A DNA stretch of 7,963 nt from Gammaproteobacteria bacterium (GCA_019752835.1 JAIELR010000052.1:1-7963), one strand, 5' to 3'. Shown: positions 1 to 6,306, numbered from the stretch's first letter. Program-made: numbers and translations. The notes: generated from the letters alone by a model not told the origin.

Positions 1-30
1 TAGAGCAGAATTGCATGGGTAGTAATGGAA

Positions 31-75
31 TGGTGCTGTTGAGAGGAGTCGAACCTCCGACCTACTGATTACGAA
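31..75 (-). tRNA. 3' half of tRNA-Thr(CGT), probable attachment-site end
   Basis: Read on the minus strand, this is the anticodon-loop-to-CCA half of a tRNA. It has loop TTCGTAA (anticodon CGT), anticodon-stem 3' arm TCAGT, variable AGGTC, a T arm GGAGG-TTCGACT-CCTCT with five pairs including one G-T wobble, acceptor CAACAGC, discriminator A and CCA. The five bases that should pair with TCAGT (76-80) are not ACTGA, and nothing further right resembles D-arm sequence, so the 5' half is absent. A tRNA cut at the anticodon loop is a classic product of tyrosine-integrase insertion. The integrase at the other end of the window supports this. It is not a functional tRNA. Confidence 0.85.
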
Positions 76-138
76 ACGTGACCTTGGATTATAGGTATCT
101 ATTAATCAATAACTTGCAATGCTTGCCAAGCATAAAAA

Positions 139-230
139 CTGTGTCACACAGCTACAAACAATGATACTAGCAGTGTAGTTTGACACAAATTTGACACAAT
201 CGATTTTTCTGATTTTTGTAGTGTGTGACA
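139..230. repeat. Cluster of TGACAC-type repeats, candidate integrase/Xis arm sites
   Basis: The decamer TTTGACACAA occurs at 179-188 and 190-199, an 11-bp step, about one helical turn. Related sites are the palindrome CTGTGTCACACAG (139-151) and GTGTGACA (223-230). They lie 60-155 bp inside the tRNA junction. Arm-type integrase or excisionase sites are known to occupy this position in att regions of this kind. The repeats are seen; the binding role is inferred. A regulator controlling the promoter at 251-278 is the alternative. Confidence 0.4.
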
Positions 231-250
231 GTGCTATGAATCTTATGTAC

Positions 251-278
251 TTGAGAAGAAACTCAAATAAAATATAAT
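251..278 (+). promoter_or_regulatory. Sigma-70-like promoter of the heme-motif gene
   Basis: TTGAGA (251-256, five of six to consensus) is followed by a 16-bp spacer and a perfect TATAAT (273-278). Transcription would begin near 285, leaving a leader of about 130 nt before the ATG at 415. A small dyad TTGAG/CTCAA (251-255, 262-266) overlaps the -35 box and could be an operator. It is the best promoter match in the window. Confidence 0.6.
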
Positions 279-414
279 ACATGAAACGGGTACGTGGCCT
301 AGAATCAAGTATAGGTTATCTTGCTGAAGAGCATGCGACAAATATTTCTAGATTAATTGGATCACAATTTTTGTTTTTATTTATGAAGTTTTGAAACTAT
401 CTTGTGGAGTGAAT

Positions 415-1689
415 ATGCAGCATAAGAAATCATTTATTGGTCAGACTATAATTGGAGTCCTCTTAATTAGTTCATCTGTATCAATAGCAGAAACATTTCC
501 TGACTATGGATATACTCCTCCATCCGATTGGTCAGGAGCAACTTTTCAACTAAGTCAGCAATATCCAAAAATAATTCCTTCATCTTCATCATTCCCTTGG
601 CAGAAAATTGATTTTCGAGAAGAGCCCGAGAAGTACCTTTGGGCTGTTTTAAATTATTGTTTCGAGGGTAATCTTCAGACTGACTTTCTCGTTCAGAATA
701 ATACTATAAGGCTTTGGTATCACGCACCATGGCTTCACTATGGCGCAAATGGTCGAGATTTTGTAAAAGGCTTGACTCGTGAACGTAGTTCACGTCCTTT
801 CGAACTGTCACCCTCACAATCTCAGCAGTTTAGAAATTACGCTGTGGGTTTTTACAATGATTTAGGGGGATTTACTATTGGACAAGTCTGGAATGATCCA
901 CAGAAACCCGACGTAAACAATATTGTTTTCCCAGAGGGAACAGTGTCATTCAAATTACTGTTTACAACTGCGCCAGAATCAATTGCTGATTTCCTTACAG
1001 ATGCGCCGGAGTGGATGGCTGACGTTGATCGTGCGCAAACAGCACAGCAAGTCCTCGCTACAAAAGTACGCCTTCTCCAAATAGATATAGCTGTAAAGGA
1101 TAATCGCTCATCAAAAGGCGGTTGGATTTTTGGTACATTCCATTATGACTCGGGTGTTAATAACCCCAATCCTTGGCTCAGATTACGGCCATTAACACTT
1201 ATGTGGGGGGATGATCCATCGTTTGTACCAAGCGACTATCAATCCGGCTCGCGTCCTGCGGAAAGTTGGATTAATACTGAATCCCCGATTGTGAAGTATA
1301 GAAGCAATCCACCATCCGGTTCAACGCCTCCTTCCACTTTGGGATGGGCTGGGCGCGGAAATGGTCCGGTTGATAATCCTCTGAGTTCTTGCATGAGCTG
1401 CCATTCGACTGCACAAATACCTGCATCCTCGCCAATAATAGCACCTGCAAATCTATCTGATGAAGAAAAGCTTCGGTGGTTCAGAAACACAAAAGTTGGC
1501 GAAGCATTCGATTCAGGATCTAAAACTTTGGATTTCTCCTTGCAACTCGGAGTTGGGATTCAGAATCTTAAATCTTTCAAAGAGTTCACTGAAAATCTCG
1601 GCGGCATATCGGCTGTAAAACATAGCATGAAGATACTAAGTGTGCCGGCTACAGATATGAAATCGGAGTACCAATTTTCCCGCGACTAA
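415..1689 (+). CDS. Exported single-heme cytochrome c-like protein of unknown role
   Basis: The ATG at 415 is chosen over an in-frame TTG at 391 because GGAG (406-409) sits five bases upstream and the shorter form begins with a clean signal peptide. That peptide has a KK-containing n-region, a hydrophobic core at residues 7-22, and an S-I-A cleavage site before E26. The predicted 424-residue protein has one CxxCH motif (Cys326-His330, CMSCH), which in this class binds heme c covalently after export, so the product should be periplasmic. The large N-terminal part is rich in aromatics (HAPW, LTRERSSRP, FPEGTVSFKLLFTTA stretches) and feels like a conserved uncharacterised family, but I cannot name it. 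An axial Met could come from the C-terminal tail. It has its own promoter and precedes the tail-anchored gene by 111 bp. A respiratory or redox function is inference from the heme motif only. Confidence 0.8.
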   Translation: MQHKKSFIGQTIIGVLLISSSVSIAETFPDYGYTPPSDWSGATFQLSQQYPKIIPSSSSFPWQKIDFREEPEKYLWAVLNYCFEGNLQTDFLVQNNTIRLWYHAPWLHYGANGRDFVKGLTRERSSRPFELSPSQSQQFRNYAVGFYNDLGGFTIGQVWNDPQKPDVNNIVFPEGTVSFKLLFTTAPESIADFLTDAPEWMADVDRAQTAQQVLATKVRLLQIDIAVKDNRSSKGGWIFGTFHYDSGVNNPNPWLRLRPLTLMWGDDPSFVPSDYQSGSRPAESWINTESPIVKYRSNPPSGSTPPSTLGWAGRGNGPVDNPLSSCMSCHSTAQIPASSPIIAPANLSDEEKLRWFRNTKVGEAFDSGSKTLDFSLQLGVGIQNLKSFKEFTENLGGISAVKHSMKILSVPATDMKSEYQFSRD

Positions 1690-1735
1690 GACCGAAATGC
1701 TGGCATATCATTAATTGATGATAGCAAAAATAACA

Positions 1736-1764
1736 TTGCATCATATTATATTTTTTGATATTAA
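1736..1764 (+). promoter_or_regulatory. Weak candidate promoter for the tail-anchored gene
   Basis: TTGCAT (1736-1741), a 17-bp spacer and TATTAA (1759-1764) lie in a very AT-rich gap just ahead of the GTG start. Each box matches only partly, so this is tentative. Read-through from the upstream gene, with no clear terminator in the 111-bp gap, is also possible. Confidence 0.25.
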
Positions 1765-1800
1765 TTTATAGGAAACATTGGAAGGTTTAGGAGAAAGTAA

Positions 1801-2592
1801 GTGGATGCACTACGACGCATCAAGGATCGGAGAGAGACGCTACGTCGGATAAGGGAACTTAATGATCAAAAGAATACCGTTCTTATCATCCACTACTCAT
1901 GCGAAAGTTTTTATGACAGACCCGATGGCTCAACTCCACGAATAACATCAATTGCCATTCGGAATCTTGCCTCTGGTCAGACGGAATCTTTTTCAATCCA
2001 TAAAATCGCGGAGCTGAGAAAGATTCCGCTAATGCAGATTTCGAGCCATTACGATCAACTTGAAAAAGAGATGCTTGATGAATTTAGTGAATTCTTGCGT
2101 CTCAATATTCATTGCATTTGGATTCACTGGAATATGCGAGACATCAACTACGGCTTTCAAGCCATTGAGCACCGCCATAAAATACTTGGTGGAAATTATC
2201 CTCAGAGACTTCCAGAAGAACGGAAGTTTGATTTAGCGCGCGCCCTAATCAGTATTTACGGCATTGGATATGCAGGCCATCCTCGCCTAGAGAGTATTAT
2301 GAAAATAAACAAAATAACAGATAAGAATTTTTTAATCGGGAAGCAAGAGGCAGTGGCTTTTGAAAATGGGGAATTCGTAAAGCTGCATCAATCGACGCTT
2401 AGGAAAGTAGATATTCTAGCCAACTTATTCGGAAGAACAGTTGATGGAAGCTTGAAGACTAATGCATCATGGTGGGAGGCTCGTGGCATCCATCCTCAAG
2501 CGGTTTCGGCGCTTCTCACGGAGCATTGGATGTGGACGCTTTTGATGGGATTGGGAACCATTGCAAGCATTACCGCATTGATATTAATGTAA
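1801..2592 (+). CDS. Tail-anchored protein with a DnaQ/RNase H-like exonuclease layout
   Basis: The GTG start follows an in-frame TAA directly, and GGAG (1790-1793) is seven bases upstream, so 1801 is well fixed. The 263-residue protein opens with a basic helix (1-25), then a strand ending IIHYSCESF (29-37). Next come a helix (87-100), HWNMRDINYG (109-118) and a C-terminal segment with AVAFENG (184-190) and KVDILANL (202-209). This order resembles DEDD-type 3'-5' exonucleases: DxE motif, Asp/Asn in motif II, Asp204 in motif III. However, the first Asp of DxE is Ser33 here (S-C-E), so metal catalysis may be lost or altered. Residues 243-263 form one hydrophobic helix ending at the C terminus, predicting a cytoplasmic domain held at the membrane. 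The family has no function I know, and the fold assignment is by motif eye only. Confidence 0.75.
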   Translation: MDALRRIKDRRETLRRIRELNDQKNTVLIIHYSCESFYDRPDGSTPRITSIAIRNLASGQTESFSIHKIAELRKIPLMQISSHYDQLEKEMLDEFSEFLRLNIHCIWIHWNMRDINYGFQAIEHRHKILGGNYPQRLPEERKFDLARALISIYGIGYAGHPRLESIMKINKITDKNFLIGKQEAVAFENGEFVKLHQSTLRKVDILANLFGRTVDGSLKTNASWWEARGIHPQAVSALLTEHWMWTLLMGLGTIASITALILM

Positions 2593-2660
2593 TACTTTCC
2601 AAATAAAATTCTTTCAGCCTTAGTCAAAGCAGCTTATTAATAAAGTTTAATTCAACTTAT

Positions 2661-2772
2661 TGGTGTGACACTAAGAATCAAATTCGTGACTCTCTGATTG
2701 CAAAATGTAGCTGTAAAGTATATATGCATATAAAACATATGCTTGTGGCGCTTATTATAGCTACAACCAATG
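2661..2772. repeat. Possible decayed copy of the tRNA/att region
   Basis: Blocks shared in the same order with the left end are: TGGTG then CTGATT 33 bases later (34 at the left); CTGATTGCAAAATGT (2694-2708) against CTGATTACGAAACGT (65-79), 12 of 15, all differences transitions; ATGCTTG (2739-2745 and 119-125); and AGCTACAACCAATG (2759-2772) against AGCTACAAACAATG (150-163), 13 of 14. Gaps between blocks differ by about 10 bases. Read on the minus strand, 2661-2705 vaguely keeps a T-loop and CACCA end but does not fold properly. Chance similarity in AT-rich DNA is not excluded. Confidence 0.35.
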
Positions 2773-2848
2773 TCATGCAATCCCAAATCATTGTATTTCA
2801 TTTACAGTCTGGTACAAATTTGATTCAAAATTTAGGTGGATTTATTTA

Positions 2849-2877
2849 TTGACATTTCACCATCCAGTTTTGATATT
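2849..2877 (+). promoter_or_regulatory. Promoter-like sequence pointing into the 3' end of the OLD gene
   Basis: A perfect TTGACA (2849-2854), 17-bp spacer and GATATT (2872-2877) face rightward, with no plus-strand gene ahead before 5285. If active it would make RNA antisense to the end of the OLD gene. The -10 box matches four of six. Confidence 0.35.
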
Positions 2878-2947
2878 AATACACTTGCCTTCTGGAATAT
2901 GGTGTACAAAAATATCATTAATCACCCGATAGAGGCAACCTTTCCTC

Positions 2948-4459
2948 TTATTGCAAAATTTTGTTTATTGCTTTAATTGCGCTCTCAAAGCGTGCTAGTG
3001 TTTCATCTAGTTCTGGAGTATCCTTCAAGAATGCTGGATTTCGTATCAACCAATCCGATGGATAGAAGTGATCGAATTCAGGTACATCCTGTGACAATAC
3101 ATTGAAAGCTGCTTCTGCTTTCTTGACTATGCGTTCAGTGTTTGGCATTGCCTCATCTAATCTCTTAACACTAAGAGCTTTTTCTTTGGATAACTTATAA
3201 GCGCTATTCAGAAGATTCACGTAGAGCTCAGGATGAAAAAAATCTTCAATGTCACTTTCGGATTTTCCGGTAAAATCTGCTGCCGTAAATAATTGTCCGG
3301 CATTGAGAATTTGACTCTTCTTGAGTTTCTCAAGCTTATTTTTATCACCCACAGTCAGATCGCAGAGTACGGCAATATTAATATTATTACCGCCAAATAA
3401 GGAAGCGAAAGGTGAGATTTTATCTATTCCTCCAGAAGGGCAAATTACCCAACTTGTATCCAAACCTTCTCGATTCCGGTTTTTTAATGCAGTGGAGAAA
3501 GCTTGCAAATAAAGAATATCCGAAGGCCCCTCTACCAGGAGAGTATTTTTTCCAATGAAAAGTGATTGGGTAATTTCGTAACCCAGTGCGCCCTGAAGTG
3601 GAAATAATGTATCTTTATCAACCAGCAATGCATCCGAGGATATTTTTGTGCCAAGTACCGTGGTTTTATTTCCTTGATACTTGATGACATCTTCAACGAT
3701 ACGAACATTTGTCATTCGCTCTGCAGGAACCATGAATGGAGAGTGTGTAGAAAAGATTACCTGGTGTTCAGGAAGAAGTCTTTCTTCAATATAATGCAGC
3801 AAATCAGATTGAGCTTTTCCGTGCAGAGTTAATCCAGGCTCATCCAGTAAAATGATAGCATTTCCTGTGATTTTCTTAAGCTGTTTGAATTGTGATAAAA
3901 ATGAAAAGAACCAGACAAATCCAGCACTTCGTTCTGAAAGTGGGACAGTTACACGATGATTGGTATTTTCTATCCGAATTTTGACAATCGTTCCTGAGTT
4001 AAATGGGGGTTTGTCTTGCGCCTTTCCTTCTCCGATATCAATTACAACACGGAGAGCTTGGTTTTGACTCCAAAATTGAAAAATCTCATCCGTAATATCG
4101 TTCGAGGCTCCTTCACATTTTGCTTTTAGATCTTCATACCGATCAGCTCCCTTAAGTTCTTCAATAGAAGTACCGGCATATTCCAGAAAATCTAAGAATA
4201 TCTTATCTGCTTGACTGACCGAGTTTTGTTGAATATCAGCTTGAATTTTGTTTATCGAAATTTCTCCAGACATGCGATCAAAGTGAGATGTATAGAAAAA
4301 CTTTGGCATAACTGGGCTAAGAATCTTTATCATTGCTGAGCTAAAACTGTGATCACTCAATCCATTTAGTTCATCAAGCAATTTCTGATGTTTATCAGAG
4401 AGCGTTGAGAGTGCCGAAAGGGCAGCAATAGCATCCTTTGCATTTTTAGCGTCTCTCAA
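2948..4459 (-). CDS. C-terminal part of the OLD nuclease (signature, Walker B, TOPRIM)
   Basis: The apparent 503-residue frame starts at a TTG that has no good ribosome site and merely marks the first permissible codon; the frame is open further upstream to the repeat. Residues 1-130 continue the ATPase insert. ERSAGFVWFFSF (176-187) occupies the signature position. ILLDEP (203-208) is Walker B with Glu207, LHGKAQ (212-217) the D-loop region and STHSP (237-241) the H-loop. The TOPRIM nuclease domain follows with LLVEGPSD (307-314, catalytic-type Glu310), GGIDK (343-347), a DxxxxD stretch around 367-372 and a DIEDFF element (403-408). Without the N-terminal Walker A this fragment should not bind ATP normally. 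The intact motifs show little decay, arguing that the break is recent or reversible. Confidence 0.75.
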   Translation of the reverse strand: MRDAKNAKDAIAALSALSTLSDKHQKLLDELNGLSDHSFSSAMIKILSPVMPKFFYTSHFDRMSGEISINKIQADIQQNSVSQADKIFLDFLEYAGTSIEELKGADRYEDLKAKCEGASNDITDEIFQFWSQNQALRVVIDIGEGKAQDKPPFNSGTIVKIRIENTNHRVTVPLSERSAGFVWFFSFLSQFKQLKKITGNAIILLDEPGLTLHGKAQSDLLHYIEERLLPEHQVIFSTHSPFMVPAERMTNVRIVEDVIKYQGNKTTVLGTKISSDALLVDKDTLFPLQGALGYEITQSLFIGKNTLLVEGPSDILYLQAFSTALKNRNREGLDTSWVICPSGGIDKISPFASLFGGNNINIAVLCDLTVGDKNKLEKLKKSQILNAGQLFTAADFTGKSESDIEDFFHPELYVNLLNSAYKLSKEKALSVKRLDEAMPNTERIVKKAEAAFNVLSQDVPEFDHFYPSDWLIRNPAFLKDTPELDETLARFESAIKAINKILQ

Positions 4460-4563
4460 GGAATTTTGTTCTACAGCATCCAGAGAGTATTTATGAATCA
4501 GGTGGTTGAGACAAGCTTTTCCATCATGAGTAATAGTCCAATATGACGTATCAGTTCCAATAT

Positions 4564-4579
4564 ACTTACTTACTTACTT
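4564..4579. repeat. (ACTT)4 tetranucleotide tract at the OLD frame break
   Basis: Four perfect ACTT units (AAGT on the coding strand) sit exactly where the OLD frame breaks, and the stop codon TAA that ends the N-terminal half is made by the repeat itself. Tetranucleotide tracts inside coding sequence are the known substrate of slipped-strand phase variation. Four units is short for a fast switch. Confidence 0.85.
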
Positions 4580-4904
4580 TTATTTCACTACTTTTTAACG
4601 CTTCTTGTCCAAACCGATCACTTATAAGTCTAATGTCAGCTTCAGACAATTCCCATTCTGTTTCAATAACCTTTGAAATACCATCTGGATGTCGTTCATC
4701 GAAACGGCTTAGATAGCGCCGAGGATAGTCTCGTATTTTGTCATATTCAAAATTGCCGAATGGCTTAACCCCGTATAAAGCTTGAAGAATTGCTGTTTTA
4801 CCTGCTTCGTTTTTTCCAACCAAACAAGTTAGATCACTTATCTCAAATTGATTGCTATCCTCAATTGATCTGAAATTTGTTATGTGCGCACTTATAAGCT
4901 TCAT
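4566..4904 (-). CDS. N-terminal part of the OLD ATPase (Walker A), truncated in the repeat
   Basis: I choose the ATG at 4904, giving MKLISAHITNFRSIED, because OLD/SMC-like ATPases characteristically begin with such a strand-plus-NFRS pattern and GAGGG lies just upstream, though with a short three-base spacer. An ATG at 4922 adds six residues and has only weak GGATGA ahead. Walker A is GKNEAGKT (residues 30-37, positions 4794-4817). The fragment of 112 residues ends KVSK at a TAA created by the tetranucleotide repeat. Alone it has no Walker B or nuclease domain, so as sequenced it is probably inert. It is transcribed divergently from the 301-residue gene across a 362-bp gap. Confidence 0.75.
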   Translation of the reverse strand: MKLISAHITNFRSIEDSNQFEISDLTCLVGKNEAGKTAILQALYGVKPFGNFEYDKIRDYPRRYLSRFDERHPDGISKVIETEWELSEADIRLISDRFGQEALKSSEIKVSK

Positions 4905-4922
4905 AAACCCTCTTGCAAACAT

Positions 4923-5284
4923 TCATCCAAAGAAAACTGCCTATTTATAAAAAACAAACTTTACAACTTCATTCTTCTGTTCAAGTAACACGGGGTTGCC
5001 AAATACATCTATCAGAAAATTAACAGACTTTTTAAATCATTTCTATTAAAAATTTTTGTCGATTATTTTATATCAGGAACCAAAGCATTCGGTTGTCGGT
5101 TTTTTTGGAATTCTGCTACCCCCCTTGGTGAATACTGAGCTTTCTTTTGTACAACTTATCAATAAAGTCTGAATCTGATCAATCCGTTAATAAAATGAAA
5201 CCTCAGAAATTTTTAAATCTGATATTTTTTACCTATTTCTTCTAACCTGAATCAGTTTCTAATTAATGGAATTGTCTGATTTTT
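4923..5284. other. Divergent gene-free region between OLD and the 301-residue gene
   Basis: This should hold both start signals. For the minus-strand OLD gene, a TATAAA with a poor -35 lies close to the start. For the plus-strand gene, TAAAAT (5191-5196) is a possible -10 with no good -35. A 6-bp dyad AATCAG (5250-5255)/CTGATT (5276-5281) sits immediately ahead of the 5285 start and could be an operator. The hexamer TCTGAT recurs at 5174, 5218 and 5275. Nothing here is firm. Confidence 0.4.
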
Positions 5285-6190
5285 ATGCAATCACGCATTG
5301 AAAAATCAATTGCTCGTTTTTTAACCATAACACTCACTCCTGAATGTGGCGAAATCTTTAAAACACTTCGTTTCAAACGGGGCAGCTGGATCAAAATGCC
5401 TGAAAAGTTTGAGCAATTACGCAAGAACTCTGGCCTTGGTGATACGTATGTATTGCTCTATGAAGCTGAACCTCGCATTAACTATTGTTTGATTAAATCA
5501 ATATTTCTTGAGAATACCAACGAGCTGATTAAGCAGTTCGATAATGCGCTTGCTGAAGTCAGTGAAGTTGAAAAGTTAACCATCCTGAAGAATTTTAATG
5601 AGGATTTACCTAATGAAAATATTAGTACTGAAATTGAAGATGTTTTATCGCAACTAAGAGAAGCGCCTGAAATAACACAAGAGGAATTTGATGCACTGCC
5701 AGAAGAAGAAAGAATTGCCATCACCCATCGTGCGCAATTCTTCTTGGCATTTTTTTATGCGACTTTCTTCAATAGCATTGCGCTTATGGTTCATGGGCAG
5801 AAGCTAACTACGCTTGTCCCGCTTGCGTTACAGGGTGATAAAAAAGCATTTTGCAAGGCAGTGCAAATAGATCGTAATTTGCTAACAGGGCATCCATATT
5901 TTCGGGATATTTACGCAAGATTGCAAACAGGCGAAACCCCAAATTTTCTTGATGATATTTCAAGACACATATCCAGGCCCCCAATTCAAGGAAAAATTCG
6001 TTATCCAACACTATATTCACTCTTTGCAACGCTGGATTTATTTAAGTGGTTGGATGATTTTACTGCTTCTGAAATTCTTGATATGTGCGATGAAGCAGGG
6101 CTGGATCGTTACCAGAATCGAATAGAAGATGAAAGTTATTTGATCAAACGTCGTTTGGAATATCGTAAGAAGCAGAAAACTGGCTTTTAG
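5285..6190 (+). CDS. Conserved-looking protein of unknown function next to rep
   Basis: I do not recognise this 301-residue protein. The ATG at 5285 is the first in frame; the ribosome site is weak, so a slightly different start is possible. The middle (about 78-148) is strongly acidic and probably helical, with a QEEFDALPEEER stretch near 132-143. It is followed by a hydrophobic run, FFLAFFYATFFNSIALMV (152-169), which could be a membrane helix or a buried core helix; no signal peptide is seen. The C-terminal half is well ordered (HPYFRDIYARL, FLDDISRHISRPP, TLYSLFATLDLFKWLDD) and the tail is basic (KRR, RKKQK). It lies 116 bp before rep on the same strand with a stem-loop between, so a role in replication, maintenance or control of the element is plausible by position only. 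Cargo is the alternative. Confidence 0.7.
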   Translation: MQSRIEKSIARFLTITLTPECGEIFKTLRFKRGSWIKMPEKFEQLRKNSGLGDTYVLLYEAEPRINYCLIKSIFLENTNELIKQFDNALAEVSEVEKLTILKNFNEDLPNENISTEIEDVLSQLREAPEITQEEFDALPEEERIAITHRAQFFLAFFYATFFNSIALMVHGQKLTTLVPLALQGDKKAFCKAVQIDRNLLTGHPYFRDIYARLQTGETPNFLDDISRHISRPPIQGKIRYPTLYSLFATLDLFKWLDDFTASEILDMCDEAGLDRYQNRIEDESYLIKRRLEYRKKQKTGF

Positions 6191-6192
6191 TC

Positions 6193-6222
6193 AATGCACT
6201 GAGAGTTATTTTTTAGTGCATT
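6193..6222 (+). promoter_or_regulatory. 8-bp stem-loop directly after the 301-residue gene
   Basis: AATGCACT (6193-6200) and AGTGCATT (6215-6222) form a perfect stem with a 14-base loop, starting two bases after the stop codon. The T-run lies in the loop and none follows the stem, so it is not a standard rho-independent terminator. An attenuator, RNA-processing site or protein operator before rep all fit. Confidence 0.5.
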
Positions 6223-6250
6223 CAGATTCTTTGTCTTGATACATAAAGTT

Positions 6251-6294
6251 CATATCCGTTGCGGCAAGCTTATTGCATGGCCGCCGTGGATATG
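6251..6294 (+). promoter_or_regulatory. Compound stem-loop in the rep leader
   Basis: CATATCC (6251-6257) pairs with GGATATG (6288-6294). Inside it, GCGGC (6261-6265) pairs with GCCGC (6280-6284), separated on each side by three bases that can form two G-T pairs. The 3' arm ends on the first base of the rep ribosome site GAGG (6294-6297). Such a structure could control rep translation or mark an origin hairpin. Confidence 0.55.
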
Positions 6295-6306
6295 AGGTTT
6301 TTTATC

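Larger units (their letters stand above)
76..414. other. Gene-free left end of the element
   Basis: I see no convincing gene here. It contains two perfect odd palindromes (119-133, arms ATGCTTG/CAAGCAT; 139-151, arms CTGTGT/ACACAG), two TTTGACACAA direct repeats (179-188, 190-199), a GTGTGACA site (223-230), the promoter at 251-278, and the leader of the downstream gene. Its make-up suits recombination and regulatory sites rather than coding sequence. Confidence 0.6.
2593..2947. other. Gene-free gap between convergent genes, rich in inverted repeats
   Basis: No gene or classic terminator is seen. The gap holds a 7-bp inverted repeat TGTAGCT (2706-2712)/AGCTACA (2759-2765) enclosing a hairpin GCATAT-AAAAC-ATATGC (2726-2742) and a 12-bp palindrome TATATGCATATA (2721-2732). 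It also holds GTGTGACAC (2663-2671) and an interrupted dyad TGATATT/AATATCA plus TACAC/GTGTA (2871-2917). Several of these motifs recur in order from the left end of the element, so part of the gap may be an old att-like end. Confidence 0.5.
2948..4904 (-). pseudogene. OLD-family ATPase/TOPRIM nuclease split by one frameshift, possibly phase-variable
   Basis: The N-terminal frame stops at 4566-4568 inside an (ACTT)4 tract. The other frame is open from there through 4459 to the stop at 2948. Taking out one 4-base unit gives a single 650-residue frame. Across the joint it reads VSKYIGTDTSYW, then LRDAKNAKDA, with no stop. The joined protein has the full OLD plan: Walker A, central coiled/insert region, degenerate signature, Walker B, H-loop and C-terminal TOPRIM. 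OLD proteins are ATP-controlled nucleases acting against phage, normally about 550-700 residues, so the joined length is right. Units numbering a multiple of three (3 or 6) keep the frame; the four seen do not. No GajB-like helicase is adjacent, so a single-gene OLD is the best call. Reversible slippage is inferred; simple inactivation is the alternative. Confidence 0.8.

Noticed and set aside
281..394. 37-codon frame right after the left promoter
   Set aside because: Its ATG lies only three bases after the -10 box, probably before the transcript starts, with no ribosome site and no recognisable sequence.
1753..2880. Identical 13-mer TTTTGATATTAAT at 1753-1765 and 2868-2880
   Set aside because: Low-complexity AT sequence; flanks differ immediately, so no duplicated unit is supported.
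2899..2976. 25-codon plus-strand frame after the 2849 promoter-like sequence
   Set aside because: It has no clear ribosome site and runs into the opposite-strand OLD gene; length and composition are as expected by chance.
2948..4904. Gabija or PARIS system
   Set aside because: Gabija needs a GajB-type helicase and PARIS has ATPase and TOPRIM as separate genes. Here both domains fuse into one frame and no partner is adjacent.
5077..5108. Possible terminator (AACC...GGTT followed by a T-run)
   Set aside because: The stem is only four pairs, and no plus-strand gene lies upstream for it to terminate.
5174..5280. TCTGAT recurring at 5174, 5218 and 5275 as iterons
   Set aside because: The hexamer is short, unevenly spaced (44 and 57 bp) and in AT-rich DNA; chance is adequate.
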